Of a stretch of DNA of 64,000 nt, positions 41,955 through 50,903 are shown piece after piece. The position numbers and the translations under genes are program-made. The stretch comes from VXMF01 sp965206775. GTDB lineage: Bacteria; Acidobacteriota; Terriglobia; Bryobacterales; UBA6623. The DNA lies in NCBI GenBank assembly GCA_965206775.1, contig CBDBKU010000003.1, positions 1,488,001-1,552,000 on the forward strand, read 5' to 3'. A model generated the notes under the pieces. That model searched no databases. It had not been told where the DNA came from and saw only the letters and a program-made list of their open reading frames with translations. Each line of letters opens with the position of its first letter. Position 1 is the stretch's first letter.

Positions 41955-43097
41955 TCAGAACCGCTCGTCCATCGAGCGGGTCACCTGCTCGTTCGCAGCC
42001 TTGATCAATTCGATGTTCTCCCGATCCGGCCGCTCCATTTCGTCGAGCAGCCCTCGGCGACGGGCTTTGTTTCGCTGGTACGCACCGCAGAGGTGGAATC
42101 CAATGCAGCCGGGATTTTCGAAGAGTGCTTGCAGCACCTCGCCGTACCAAGCGCCGTTGTTCGGTACGAAGTCGCCCGGGCCGCGGTCCCGCACCCTGGC
42201 CGCGTCGGCCAGCAGCACTGGCTTGCCCGTTCGCTTGTGCCACTCGTCGAGATGGGAGACCGGCTCACGGAAGTCTTGGAATGACAGCACGTCCACGTAC
42301 GGCATCGCCGCATCCACGATCTCCATTGCGAGCGCCGCGTTCGCTTCGTAGCGGTCTCCGAGAATCAGGTGATGCGGGTCGTATCGGCGGATTGCGTCGT
42401 GCGTTGTTTTGTAGTAGCGGCCTGCGATGTCAGTGAGTTCCCTGCGCCCGGATTCAGTCTTGAGTCGCTCGGGGTCGAAGATCGGCCCTCGCCATTTGTT
42501 TCGCGCCAAATTGTGGACCCACGTCGGGCAGTCGCTGTAGAAGTACCCGACTAAGTTAGGGTCCTCGCTCAGCTCGGCGCAATGCGACCGCGCCACATAG
42601 TCCGCCCATTCGGCCCATTCCGCACTTCGGAAATCGAAATGGCGTGTGTGCTGCTCCCACTGATGGGATTCCGTGAACGGCAGCAGGTGGCAGTACGGCA
42701 TGCCGAGGGCTCGGTACTCGTCATTGGTGAACGGTCGCGAATGCCGCCACTTGCGAACCGTGATTTCCTGCACCCATCCGACGGTATTGAAGCCCCATCG
42801 CTTGATGTTGGGAGCCACCGACTCCCGGATCCATCTCGTCGTGCTGGCACCGTATTTCTCGCGCCAGAAATGGATGTTCTCCGGATATCGAAGGCTCGCG
42901 GGGTCGATATGATTCAGTCCGAGCGAGAAGAAAGGCACCTCGTCCGGAGTGATGAACCACCAGTGATCGGAACGCCGCCCCAGAGTGAAGAAGCCCTCGG
43001 CCTCGACCTGCGTCGTTCGGACTGCGGACCCTCCGCGGCCCGCGCTTGCGCAAAGGGCGCTGGCCGAGTTCAGGAATTGTCGTCGCGTTACAGCCAT
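41955..43097 (-). CDS. Exported glycoside hydrolase-like TIM-barrel protein
   Basis: The 380-residue protein has a Tat-like leader ('TRRQFLNSASALCASAG') and resembles agarase/beta-galactosidase-like barrels. Features are 'WWFITPDEVPFFSLGLNH', typical of that group's first beta-strand region, 'WGFNTVGWVQEITV', 'NLVGYFYSDCPTW' where an acid is usually found, 'HLILGDRYEANAALAMEI', 'VDVLSFQDFREPVSHL' and 'PGCIGFHLCGAYQRN'. I cannot identify the catalytic pair with certainty, and the family assignment is broad. It probably acts on polysaccharide outside the cytoplasm, in keeping with the sulfatase and isomerases. Start at ATG 43095-43097 before the leader; the frame is open to 43286. Confidence 0.7.
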   Translation of the reverse strand: MAVTRRQFLNSASALCASAGRGGSAVRTTQVEAEGFFTLGRRSDHWWFITPDEVPFFSLGLNHIDPASLRYPENIHFWREKYGASTTRWIRESVAPNIKRWGFNTVGWVQEITVRKWRHSRPFTNDEYRALGMPYCHLLPFTESHQWEQHTRHFDFRSAEWAEWADYVARSHCAELSEDPNLVGYFYSDCPTWVHNLARNKWRGPIFDPERLKTESGRRELTDIAGRYYKTTHDAIRRYDPHHLILGDRYEANAALAMEIVDAAMPYVDVLSFQDFREPVSHLDEWHKRTGKPVLLADAARVRDRGPGDFVPNNGAWYGEVLQALFENPGCIGFHLCGAYQRNKARRRGLLDEMERPDRENIELIKAANEQVTRSMDERF

Positions 43098-43250
43098 GCC
43101 GATTTCGCCAAGCGGCCTTCCAAGATGATAGTCCGGTCTGGATTTTCGGATTACGCTGTATATATTGCACCTTGGATTCCTCGACCGGTGTAGGCTAGAA
43201 ATGCCTGCCGTAGAGAGTGTGCCCTGAAACGTCTGTCCGTAGCTCTGCTC

Positions 43251-45872
43251 ATGACGGTCTGGTCCGCACCCGCCGCGGACTTGCACTTCTTCGAGTCAAA
43301 GGTCCGCCCGCTGCTGGCGGTGAAATGCTTCGCCTGCCATGCGAATTCAGAGATGGGCGGCCTTCGCTTGGACTCCGCCGCGCGGGTCTTGCAGGGCGGC
43401 TCGCGAGGCTCGGCGGTCGTGCCTGGGGACCCAGCCAGCAGCCTGTTGCTCACTGCGGTCAGGCGCACGCGCCCGGACCTGAGAATGCCGCCTGCCGAGC
43501 CGCTTTCGGCGGACGAAGTCGCCATTCTAGAAGAGTGGATCGCCGCCGGAGCGAACTGGCCGGAGGCCGAGGCAACCGTTGCCGGCACTGCCGTGATCAC
43601 CCCCGAGGCCCGTGGGTTCTGGGCCTTCAGAGAGGTCCGGAGACCCAAGATTCCCGGTGGGGGCTCGGCCAGAGAAATTGACCAATTCGTCAACGACAGG
43701 CTCGGGAAAGCGGGCCTGGAACCGGCTCCGCCGGCCGACAAGCGCACGCTGGTTCGGCGATTGACCCTCGCCCTGACGGGGCTGCCGCCGACACCGGAAG
43801 AGACCGCTGCGTTTCTTGAGGACGAGTCGGTCGGCGCATATCGGCGGTTGGTCGACCGCCTGCTCGGCTCTCCGCACTACGGCGAGCGCATGGCCCGGCG
43901 GTGGCTCGACCTCGCACGGTATGCAGACGGCCAGTCCGCCGCGTACGCCGACACTCCGCTGAAGAACGCTTGGCGCTATCGGGACTGGGTTGTCGGCGCC
44001 TTCAACCGCGATCTGCCCTACGACCGCTTCGTCGTGTTCCAACTCGCGGCTGACCTCTTGCCTGATCTGGAGCGGGAGGAGAATCTCGCCGCATTGGGGT
44101 TTCATTCCTTGCGCGATCGCGACGACGACCGCGTCGACGTGACCGGACGCGCCCTGCTCGGTCTGACGGTCGGCTGCGCGCAGTGCCACGACCACAAGTT
44201 CGACCCGATTCCGCAGGCCGATTTCTACGCACTGCAGGGCGTCTTCAGCAGTACCGTTGCCCACAACCATCCGCTCGCTCCCGCGGAAGCAGTCGAGGCA
44301 CACAACTCCGCCAGGGAGAGGGTTCGTGAGCAGCAGCTCTCGATCGATCTCTTCTTGCAGAGGGAACGCGACCAATTGATCGATATTCTGATAGAGCAAA
44401 CGGCCGACTTCCTCGTCGCAAGCTATCGCGTTGTCTCGCAGCTTGCTGATCCCTCGACCGTTGCATCTGACGCGGGTTTGGATCGCCAGACGCTTGAGCG
44501 GTGGCTGGCCTACTTGGAGGCTCGCCAGCACGAGCATCCGTACCTTGACGACTGGCATGCGGTCTTGGACCGGGGCGGCACGCCCGAGGAGGTCCGGCGA
44601 GCCGCTACAGACTTCCAGCGAGTCCTGGCTGGCATCCACCGTGACAAACGGGCGATAGACGACCGGAATTACGTCAAGCTGGGCGGCGCTGAAGGTGCGC
44701 GGACCCAGGGGGCCCTGCTCAACACGAACCTGGAATTCCTCGAGCCGCTTCGCTATTACCTCTGGCGCGACATGTCAACGCCGCCCTCGAAGAAGCGAGG
44801 CCTGCCGTTTGTCGGAGGCGTTTACTACTACGGCCCCGAAGAGATCGAGCGGTTTCTCGGTGGCGTGTGGCGGCAGCACCTCGACTCGCAGAAGGCCGAA
44901 CTCAAGCGGCTCAAGCAGCGAGTCCCGCCGCCGTATCCGTTCCTGCATGCCTACCGCGACTCCGACTCGCCCAAGGACGCCCGCCTTGCGATTCGCGGCG
45001 ACAAGAAGAATCTCGGCCCAGCGGTGCCGCGGCGTTTCCTGTTGGTCCTGAGCGACGGCCTGCCCGAGCGGTTCGAGAGCGGAAGCGGGCGGCTGGAACT
45101 GGCCCGCGCAATCGCGTCGCCTCGGAATCCCCTGACCGCCCGCGTGTTTGTCAATCGGCTCTGGCAATGGCGTTTCGGGCAAGGGCTCGTGTCGACGCCG
45201 AGCAATTTCGGCCAGCTGGGGGAGCGTCCGACTCACCCCGAGCTCCTGGACTGGCTGGCCGCCGAATTCGTCGACTCCGGCTGGTCAGTCAAGAAGCTCG
45301 ACAGGGCAATTCTGCTGTCGGACGCCTACCGCCGCAGTTCCAGAATCGTGTCGGTCAACCACGAGGCCGACGCCGACAACAGGCTGTTGTGGCGATTCAA
45401 TCCCGTACACTCCCTCGATGCGGAGACGCTAAGGGACTCCATGCTCGCCGTTGCGGGGCGTCTCGATCTCAGGCCCGGCGGCCCGCCCGAGCCGCTCTCG
45501 GCCGGGAATGCGCGCCGCACGCTGTACGGCAGCGTGGACCGCACAAACCCCGATCCCGGGCTGGCGCTGTTCGATTTTCCCGACTCGAAAAGCCATGCTG
45601 CCGTGCGCGATGTGACGGTCGGGCCGTTGCAGCGGCTCTATCACATGAACAATCCGTTCGTCCTCGAGCAGGCCGCGGCACTGGCAGATCGCCTGGCCGG
45701 GGAGGCCGGCTACGGTTCCGACGCACGGGTCAAGCGCGCCTATGACCTCCTGTTCAGCCGTCCGCCGGACAGTTCGGAACTCGCCGTCGCGCGCGAGTAC
45801 CTCGCATCGGACACTTGGGAGCGTTACTGCCATGCCCTGCTCGCATCCAGCGAGTTCCTGACAATGAGGTGA
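43251..45872 (+). CDS. PSD1/DUF1549/DUF1553 protein with cytochrome c domain
   Basis: The 873-residue protein begins with a Planctomycete-type cytochrome c (PSCyt1) domain: 'VRPLLAVKCFACHANSEMGG' with haem site C26-FA-C29-H30, then 'LRMPPAEPLSADEVAILEEW'. DUF1549 (about 145-340) shows 'TLALTGLPPTPEET', 'LARYADG', 'LTVGCAQCHDHKFDPI', and DUF1553 (about 610-850) shows 'LTARVFVNRLWQWRFG', 'LVSTPSNFGQLGERPTHPEL', 'RIVSVNHEADADNRLLWRF'. The family is exported, common in Planctomycetota and Acidobacteriota, and of unknown biochemistry, often linked to polysaccharide use. The first ATG (43251) lies inside the apparent signal peptide; an upstream CTG at 43224 would give 'LKRLSVALLMTVWSA'. Its TGA overlaps the GTG of the DUF1501 gene. 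Confidence 0.9.
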   Translation: MTVWSAPAADLHFFESKVRPLLAVKCFACHANSEMGGLRLDSAARVLQGGSRGSAVVPGDPASSLLLTAVRRTRPDLRMPPAEPLSADEVAILEEWIAAGANWPEAEATVAGTAVITPEARGFWAFREVRRPKIPGGGSAREIDQFVNDRLGKAGLEPAPPADKRTLVRRLTLALTGLPPTPEETAAFLEDESVGAYRRLVDRLLGSPHYGERMARRWLDLARYADGQSAAYADTPLKNAWRYRDWVVGAFNRDLPYDRFVVFQLAADLLPDLEREENLAALGFHSLRDRDDDRVDVTGRALLGLTVGCAQCHDHKFDPIPQADFYALQGVFSSTVAHNHPLAPAEAVEAHNSARERVREQQLSIDLFLQRERDQLIDILIEQTADFLVASYRVVSQLADPSTVASDAGLDRQTLERWLAYLEARQHEHPYLDDWHAVLDRGGTPEEVRRAATDFQRVLAGIHRDKRAIDDRNYVKLGGAEGARTQGALLNTNLEFLEPLRYYLWRDMSTPPSKKRGLPFVGGVYYYGPEEIERFLGGVWRQHLDSQKAELKRLKQRVPPPYPFLHAYRDSDSPKDARLAIRGDKKNLGPAVPRRFLLVLSDGLPERFESGSGRLELARAIASPRNPLTARVFVNRLWQWRFGQGLVSTPSNFGQLGERPTHPELLDWLAAEFVDSGWSVKKLDRAILLSDAYRRSSRIVSVNHEADADNRLLWRFNPVHSLDAETLRDSMLAVAGRLDLRPGGPPEPLSAGNARRTLYGSVDRTNPDPGLALFDFPDSKSHAAVRDVTVGPLQRLYHMNNPFVLEQAAALADRLAGEAGYGSDARVKRAYDLLFSRPPDSSELAVAREYLASDTWERYCHALLASSEFLTMR

Positions 45873-47245
45873 TTCTGTTGCTGCTGACACGTCGAGCCAC
45901 TCTCGGAATTCTAGGTGCTGGATTCGGCTCCGTCGGCTTGGCCGACAGCCTGCGTGCCGCGGCGGGCACGCCCCCTCACTTCGAGGCGCGGGCCAAGCGC
46001 GTCATTTTCCTGTTCCTCAACGGCGGCCTGTCCCACGTGGACTCGTTCGATCCGAAGCCGGCGCTGGCCAAGTTCGACGGACAGCCGATGCCGGGGCCGA
46101 AGATCAAGACCGACCGGGCTTCGGGCGGCCTGATGAAGTCGCCGTTCGAGTTTCGGCCGTGCGGCGAAAGCGGCGTGGAGGTCAGCGACATCTTCCCGAG
46201 AGTGGGCTCGTGTATCGACGACGTCCTTGTCGTCCGCTCGATGTGGTCCGAGAGTGTAAACCATTTGCCCTCGATGCTGATGATGAACACGGGACACGCG
46301 CTTCGCGGCGGCTCGCGGCCCTCGTTCGGGTCGTGGGTCGTGTACGGCCTGGGCACGGAAAACCGGAATCTGCCGGGATTTGTGGTGCTATGTCCCGGGA
46401 CTCCGGTCGGCGCTGCCCGGAACTGGTCGTCTTCGTTTCTTCCCACCGCGTTTCAAGGCGCATTGCTCCGGAACAATGCCGAGACGCCGGACGAGGTCAT
46501 CAGGAACATCGCGAACTCGACCTACACCCTCGATCAGCAGCGCCGGCAGCTCGACCTGCTCGACCGGATCGATTCGTCATTCGTCGAGCGCGTAGGCTTC
46601 GACCCGAGGCTCGAATCCAACATCCAATCGATGGAGACGGCATTTCGCATGCAAGCGGAAGCGCCGGAGATCTTCGACCTTGCCAAGGAACCTGATCACG
46701 TGCGCTCGCGCTACGGGGACGGCGAATTCGGACGAGGATGCCTGATGGCTCTCCGCTTGGCGGAAGCTGGCATCCGTGTCGTGCAGGTCTACTACGGCGA
46801 CGGCCAGCCGTGGGACAGCCACGACGACATCATGACCCAGAAAGTTCACGCGCAGCGTGCCGACGGCCCGATCGCCGCCTTGATCGAGGACTTGAAGGAG
46901 CGTGGCATGCTCGACGAGACGCTGGTGATTGTCGGTAGCGAGTTCGGACGGACGCCGATGATTCAGAACTCCGGCACGGAAAAGGTGGGGCGCGGGCGCG
47001 ACCACAATCCTCCCGGCTATTCGATCCTGCTCGCTGGTGGTGGGATCGGCGGCGGCCAGGCCTATGGCTCCACAGACGACTTCGGTTACAAGGCGGCCGA
47101 GCACCCGGTCACGCCGCATGACTTGCACGCGACCGCGCTCCACCTCCTCGGCTTGGACCACACAAAGCTGACCCATCGGTACAGCGGCCGGGACTTTCGG
47201 TTGACGGACATCCACGGCACCATCGTTCGCGACTGGTTCTCCTAG
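45869..47245 (+). CDS. DUF1501 protein, partner of the PSD1 protein
   Basis: The 458-residue protein of the alkaline-phosphatase/sulfatase-like DUF1501 family has a leader ('TRRATLGILGAGFGSVGLAD'), then 'RVIFLFLNGGLSHVDSFDPK', 'GESGVEVSDIFPRVGSCIDD', 'NHLPSMLMMNTGHALRGGSR', 'QVYYGDGQPWDSHDDIMTQ' and 'LVIVGSEFGRTPMIQNSGTE'. It ends 'THRYSGRDFRLTDIHGTIVR', as in the family. PSD1 and DUF1501 genes are almost always paired, and function together in an unknown exported process. The GTG at 45869-45871 overlaps the PSD1 stop (GTGA), so this start is well supported by coupling; the apparent upstream frame is antisense-like. Confidence 0.9.
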   Translation: MILLLLTRRATLGILGAGFGSVGLADSLRAAAGTPPHFEARAKRVIFLFLNGGLSHVDSFDPKPALAKFDGQPMPGPKIKTDRASGGLMKSPFEFRPCGESGVEVSDIFPRVGSCIDDVLVVRSMWSESVNHLPSMLMMNTGHALRGGSRPSFGSWVVYGLGTENRNLPGFVVLCPGTPVGAARNWSSSFLPTAFQGALLRNNAETPDEVIRNIANSTYTLDQQRRQLDLLDRIDSSFVERVGFDPRLESNIQSMETAFRMQAEAPEIFDLAKEPDHVRSRYGDGEFGRGCLMALRLAEAGIRVVQVYYGDGQPWDSHDDIMTQKVHAQRADGPIAALIEDLKERGMLDETLVIVGSEFGRTPMIQNSGTEKVGRGRDHNPPGYSILLAGGGIGGGQAYGSTDDFGYKAAEHPVTPHDLHATALHLLGLDHTKLTHRYSGRDFRLTDIHGTIVRDWFS

Positions 47246-47363
47246 CGCGCTGGATGCTCCGCCGCCAGCGGTTCTGGCAGCTCTCGCAGAGAGGCGACGA
47301 ATCTCCGAGCGGCGCGTCTTGGCTGCTGGAAGCGGATTCCTGGATCGGCTGCAGGTCGTCGGG

Positions 47364-48185
47364 CTAGTGACCCAATTCCTTCAGATAGGTCACGATGGAT
47401 GCGATCTCGCTTGCCGAGTACACCTGGCCGAGGTCGCGGGGCATCGAAGATCGCTTGCGCGATTTTTGCCGACGGATGTCGCGCTTCGACACCGAACGCA
47501 GGGAATGCGGTACGGACGCGGCGTCGAAAATCCGGATTCTCGATTCCGTTTCTTCAGCCAACACCCCGTCGATTCGTTCCCCGGAGTGAAGCACTAGTTG
47601 GAGCTGCTCGAAGCCGAAGGCGATCGCGGCCTGCGGGCTAAGGATGTCGCGAGTCAGCTGCCGGGCAGTCTTCGCGCGGGCCGCGAGCGTGAGATTCGGC
47701 CCGACTGCCGTTCCCATTCCGTTCAGCTCGTGGCAAACGCCGCACCGTCGCTCGCGCGTCAGATCGAAAAAGAGTTCCTTGCCCCGCACAGCGTTTTCGG
47801 AGAATTCCGCCTGCTCGGGGCGGCCATCGGAGAGTCCCGGCTCCACGATTGCCGCGGCACCCGAAGGGGGCTCGGTCGAAAGGCTCAAGACGTAGGCGGT
47901 TATCGCCCACACCGCCGAGTCAGCAATCACGTCCTTCCATCCCGGCATGCTCGTGCCGGGCAATCCGTCGGCAGTGATGCGGTACAGCTCGTGCGGATCC
48001 CAGACCCGCTCGCGCAACCCAGGTCCGCGGGCCGACCGTCCCTCGGACCCGTGGCAGTAGCCTACGGCACAGCTTTTGGCGAACAGTGCCGATCCCTCGG
48101 CGATCAACTCCGGCGACGAAAGGTTCAGTGACTCGGCTGCGGGCAGGGGAATCGCGAGCAGCAACGCGGCTGCGAGGCGTGTCAT
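47364..48185 (-). CDS. Cytochrome c with one CX4CH and one CXXCH haem site
   Basis: The 273-residue exported protein has a signal peptide (2-17). The first haem site reads C39-AVGY-C44-H45, a CX4CH pattern rather than CXXCH, in 'FAKSCAVGYCHGSEGR', followed by 'GTSMPGWKDV' with a likely axial Met. The second is a normal C148-GV-C151-H152. The intervening beta-rich segment 'LQLVLHSGERIDGVLAEETE' resembles that of the cytochrome at 10526-11320. The family of this type is common beside PQQ dehydrogenases in Acidobacteriota and Planctomycetota. The ATG at 48185 overlaps the stop of the dehydrogenase gene (ATGA), so it is coupled and probably the dehydrogenase's electron acceptor. It is downstream of the dehydrogenase, the reverse of the first pair. 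Confidence 0.88.
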   Translation of the reverse strand: MTRLAAALLLAIPLPAAESLNLSSPELIAEGSALFAKSCAVGYCHGSEGRSARGPGLRERVWDPHELYRITADGLPGTSMPGWKDVIADSAVWAITAYVLSLSTEPPSGAAAIVEPGLSDGRPEQAEFSENAVRGKELFFDLTRERRCGVCHELNGMGTAVGPNLTLAARAKTARQLTRDILSPQAAIAFGFEQLQLVLHSGERIDGVLAEETESRIRIFDAASVPHSLRSVSKRDIRRQKSRKRSSMPRDLGQVYSASEIASIVTYLKELGH

Positions 48186-49879
48186 TCGCCGTCCTCCGGA
48201 ATCGCGAATACGAAAATGCTCGATCCCGTGGGGAAGTCCTCAGCCTCCGGCCAGAACTGCGTCGCCAGACCGGCGACCGCCGAGCCCCAGCCGCTCGGCG
48301 TCGCGATGTACTGACGTCCGTCGACGGAGTACGTGACAGCCGATCCCCTGTGACCCGAACCTGTCCGGAAGCTCCAAAGTTCGCGGCCGTCTTTGTCGTC
48401 CAACGCGAAGAACCGCCCAGTCGCGTCCCCCGTGAAGACTAGACCCCCGGCTGTGGCCAGCTGCGACGCCAGCAGAGGGTACTTGTGCTCGTACCGCCAC
48501 TTGCGATCCCCGGTGACCGGGTCGTACGCCGACAGGTGCGACCGCGCCTTGCCATCCTTCGGGTGCGCCATCTTGAACTCGCCGCCGAAGAATGCCATGC
48601 CCTCCTGCGGCTCCTCCTTCCGCGCGATGACGGTCTGGCACCACTCCAGGCCGGTCGAGTAGAACCAGCCTGTATCTGGCGAATACGCCCCATGGTTCCA
48701 GCTCCGTCCGCCGCCGATTGCCGGGCAAATGAAGCTCTCTTCACCGATACGGGGTTCGTTGCGCCCGATCAGCTCGCCCTTCGGGCCGATGCCTTCGATC
48801 CAGTTGGAGTTCTCCACCAGAGGCCATGCGCCGAGAAACTCGCCATTCTCGCGGTCGAGCAGCCAGACGTAGCCCGATTTCGAGGGGTTTAGAATCGCCT
48901 TTCGCTTCTCGCCCTTCACCTCGAGGTCCAGCAGGACGATCTCGTATGCCGTGTCGTAGTCCCAGACGTCATGCGGAATCTGCTGGTAGTGCCATTGCAA
49001 CTCGCCGGTGTCCGGATCCAGCGCGACGACCGAGTCGGTGTAGAGGTTGTCGCCCTCGCGATCCCCTCCGTAGAAATCGGCCGCAGGATTGCCGACGGCC
49101 CAGTAGAGAAGGTCGAGGTCGGGATCGTAGGTTCCGGTGACCCAGGTCGAGCCTCCTCCGTACTTCCACGAATCGCCCTCCCATGTCTCGTGGCCTGGCT
49201 CGCCGGGTCCCGGAATCGTCCAGAAGCGCCAGCGATGGCGGCCTGTCTTCGCATCGAACGCATTCAGGTAGCCTCGATGCGCCGAATCTCCGCCGGTGAC
49301 GCCCGTGATCACCAGGTCCTTGACGACCAGCGGTGCGGAAGTGATGTTGCAGCCGCACTGCTTCGCGTTCTCCACCTCGACGCGCCAGACCTCTTCGCCG
49401 GTTGCCCGGTCGAGTGCGACGACGTGATTGTCCAGTGTCCCGATGAAGACGAGCCCGTAGGCTACGGCGACGCCACGGCTCCAGGGACCGTAAAGAACCG
49501 GGAATTCCTCGGGCATCGGATAGTCGTACCGCCAGACCTGCTCGCCGGTCGCTGCGTCCAGAGCGAAGACGTGGTTCCAAGCGGTTGCGACATACATCAC
49601 GCCATCGACCACGATGGGAGCCGACTGCATGCCGCCATCGGAGATACCGCTCTCGAACGCCCATACGGCCCGGAGATCCTTGATGTTGGACCGGTTGATG
49701 CGATCCAGGGGACTGTAGCGCCAGCTCCGGTACGCGCCGTAGTAGGTCAGCCAGTTGGCGGGCTCTTCGTGCGCCCTGTTGAGGCGCTCCGAGTCCACTT
49801 CGGCAGCCGGAAGGAACGCGGCTGCCAGCATTGCGGCAACCAAGGTTCGCGGCATGATCGCGAGAGATCTCGATTTCAT
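48182..49879 (-). CDS. Periplasmic PQQ-dependent dehydrogenase, second copy
   Basis: The 565-residue protein has a signal peptide ('TLVAAMLAAAFLPAAE') and repeated W-docking motifs ('ALDAATGEQVWRYDYP', 'ALDRATGEEVWRVEVE', 'YDPVTGDRKWRYEHKYP'). The metal/active-site region is 'REGDNLYTDSVVALDPDTG' and 'PHDVWDYDTAYE'. Unlike the protein at 8916-10529 it lacks the adjacent Cys pair at the usual place ('LYGPWSRGVAVA'); a C-x-C occurs later at C175-G-C177. The substrate (alcohol, aldehyde or sugar) is unknown. Followed by a coupled cytochrome c gene (ATGA overlap). I use ATG 49879; an internal ATG at 49855 just before the signal peptide is possible. Confidence 0.9.
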   Translation of the reverse strand: MKSRSLAIMPRTLVAAMLAAAFLPAAEVDSERLNRAHEEPANWLTYYGAYRSWRYSPLDRINRSNIKDLRAVWAFESGISDGGMQSAPIVVDGVMYVATAWNHVFALDAATGEQVWRYDYPMPEEFPVLYGPWSRGVAVAYGLVFIGTLDNHVVALDRATGEEVWRVEVENAKQCGCNITSAPLVVKDLVITGVTGGDSAHRGYLNAFDAKTGRHRWRFWTIPGPGEPGHETWEGDSWKYGGGSTWVTGTYDPDLDLLYWAVGNPAADFYGGDREGDNLYTDSVVALDPDTGELQWHYQQIPHDVWDYDTAYEIVLLDLEVKGEKRKAILNPSKSGYVWLLDRENGEFLGAWPLVENSNWIEGIGPKGELIGRNEPRIGEESFICPAIGGGRSWNHGAYSPDTGWFYSTGLEWCQTVIARKEEPQEGMAFFGGEFKMAHPKDGKARSHLSAYDPVTGDRKWRYEHKYPLLASQLATAGGLVFTGDATGRFFALDDKDGRELWSFRTGSGHRGSAVTYSVDGRQYIATPSGWGSAVAGLATQFWPEAEDFPTGSSIFVFAIPEDGE

Positions 49880-49973
49880 TGTTCTCTATCCTGGGCCCGA
49901 TAAAACGGCGCGTCCGGATGTGACCTCGAACGGACCTGTTCGCCGTCGAGTCCGAGTCGGTCCCTCGTCGAAG

Positions 49974-50903
49974 TCACTCCTGTCCTCCGTTCGGCATGAA
50001 TGCCACCGCTCGTGACGGACTGCCGGATTGGTCGATGATCTTCAGAGGCAGCGCGATGTAGTAAGCGCCGCGAGTTGGGAGCTCGCCCAAATTGGTTAGC
50101 AGCTCCTCCCAGCTCATCCCGTGCTGCAATCCTGCCACGTGCGTGGGCTGCCCGTCTTCCACGGGGCCCATCGAAGCGCCGTCCGTGCCGAGGTGCCAGA
50201 CGCCCTTGCCTTGAAGGTATTCGACTGCGTCAGGCGTCGGTGCGGGCCAGCCTGGGGCGGACTTCAGGATCAGCGGCTCGAACGTGAATCGCGTTCCGTC
50301 CGGCAACGGCTTGTAGTAAGTGTCCGAATAGCCGCTGTGAAACAGGACGACCTCTCCCGCTTCGATCTCGCCGTGCTCGGCTTCCCAGGCTTGAATGCGT
50401 TCGACCGAGATCGGCGCCGAGAGACCTGGCTCCGCAGCGTCACGGATGTCGGTCACGTCGATCACCGCAGCGGGTCCCATCATGCGGTCCAGCGGGTACC
50501 TGTCGCCCGTCAGAGCTCCCATGGGCCCCGCGTGGGGCAAGCCGCTGTCCGGCGGCGGAACGAAGTGGGCCGGGAAGTCTGTCTGCGTACCCGTGTGCTC
50601 GTCGATGACGAACCTCTGGGAGTAGTACGGCGCGGCACTCGGCGTGAAAGGCGTGCCGTATTCATTCCTCAACACCTCGAACCAGTTATTGGTCCATCTC
50701 GCGAACGGTGGGTTCGAGCCCCAATGGGCCGGCAAGGTCTCGGAAACGAGAACCGTCAAGTCAACGATTCGGGACCCTCCCGCCATTGCTCCGAGGTCCG
50801 GAATGGCTGTCTCTGGCTGCGCAGCCGCGTCTGGGCGATCCAGAGTCGAGTCGCACCCAAGCAAGAGTAGGACGAAGGTGCAGGCGAGGGCGGAACGCAG
50901 CAT
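49974..50903 (-). CDS. Cyclase-family lipoprotein (kynurenine formamidase-like)
   Basis: The 309-residue protein begins with a lipoprotein signal ('CTFVLLLLGCDS', lipobox Cys17). It has the cyclase/kynurenine formamidase fold with 'RIVDLTVLVSETLPAHWG' and the metal motif 'DEHTGTQTDFPAHF', where the common HxGTHxDxPxH reads H-T-G-T-Q-T-D-F-P-A-H. Other parts are 'AAVIDVTDIRD', 'EAGEVVLFHSGYSDTYY', and 'GVWHLGTDGASMGPVEDGQP' with the conserved Asp. Members use a divalent metal to hydrolyse N-formylkynurenine, isatin or related cyclic amides. The substrate is unknown. The ATG at 50901-50903 has GGAGG 7 nt upstream; the extension to 51002 is rejected. It lies 94 bp before the PQQ dehydrogenase gene on the same strand. 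Confidence 0.85.
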   Translation of the reverse strand: MLRSALACTFVLLLLGCDSTLDRPDAAAQPETAIPDLGAMAGGSRIVDLTVLVSETLPAHWGSNPPFARWTNNWFEVLRNEYGTPFTPSAAPYYSQRFVIDEHTGTQTDFPAHFVPPPDSGLPHAGPMGALTGDRYPLDRMMGPAAVIDVTDIRDAAEPGLSAPISVERIQAWEAEHGEIEAGEVVLFHSGYSDTYYKPLPDGTRFTFEPLILKSAPGWPAPTPDAVEYLQGKGVWHLGTDGASMGPVEDGQPTHVAGLQHGMSWEELLTNLGELPTRGAYYIALPLKIIDQSGSPSRAVAFMPNGGQE

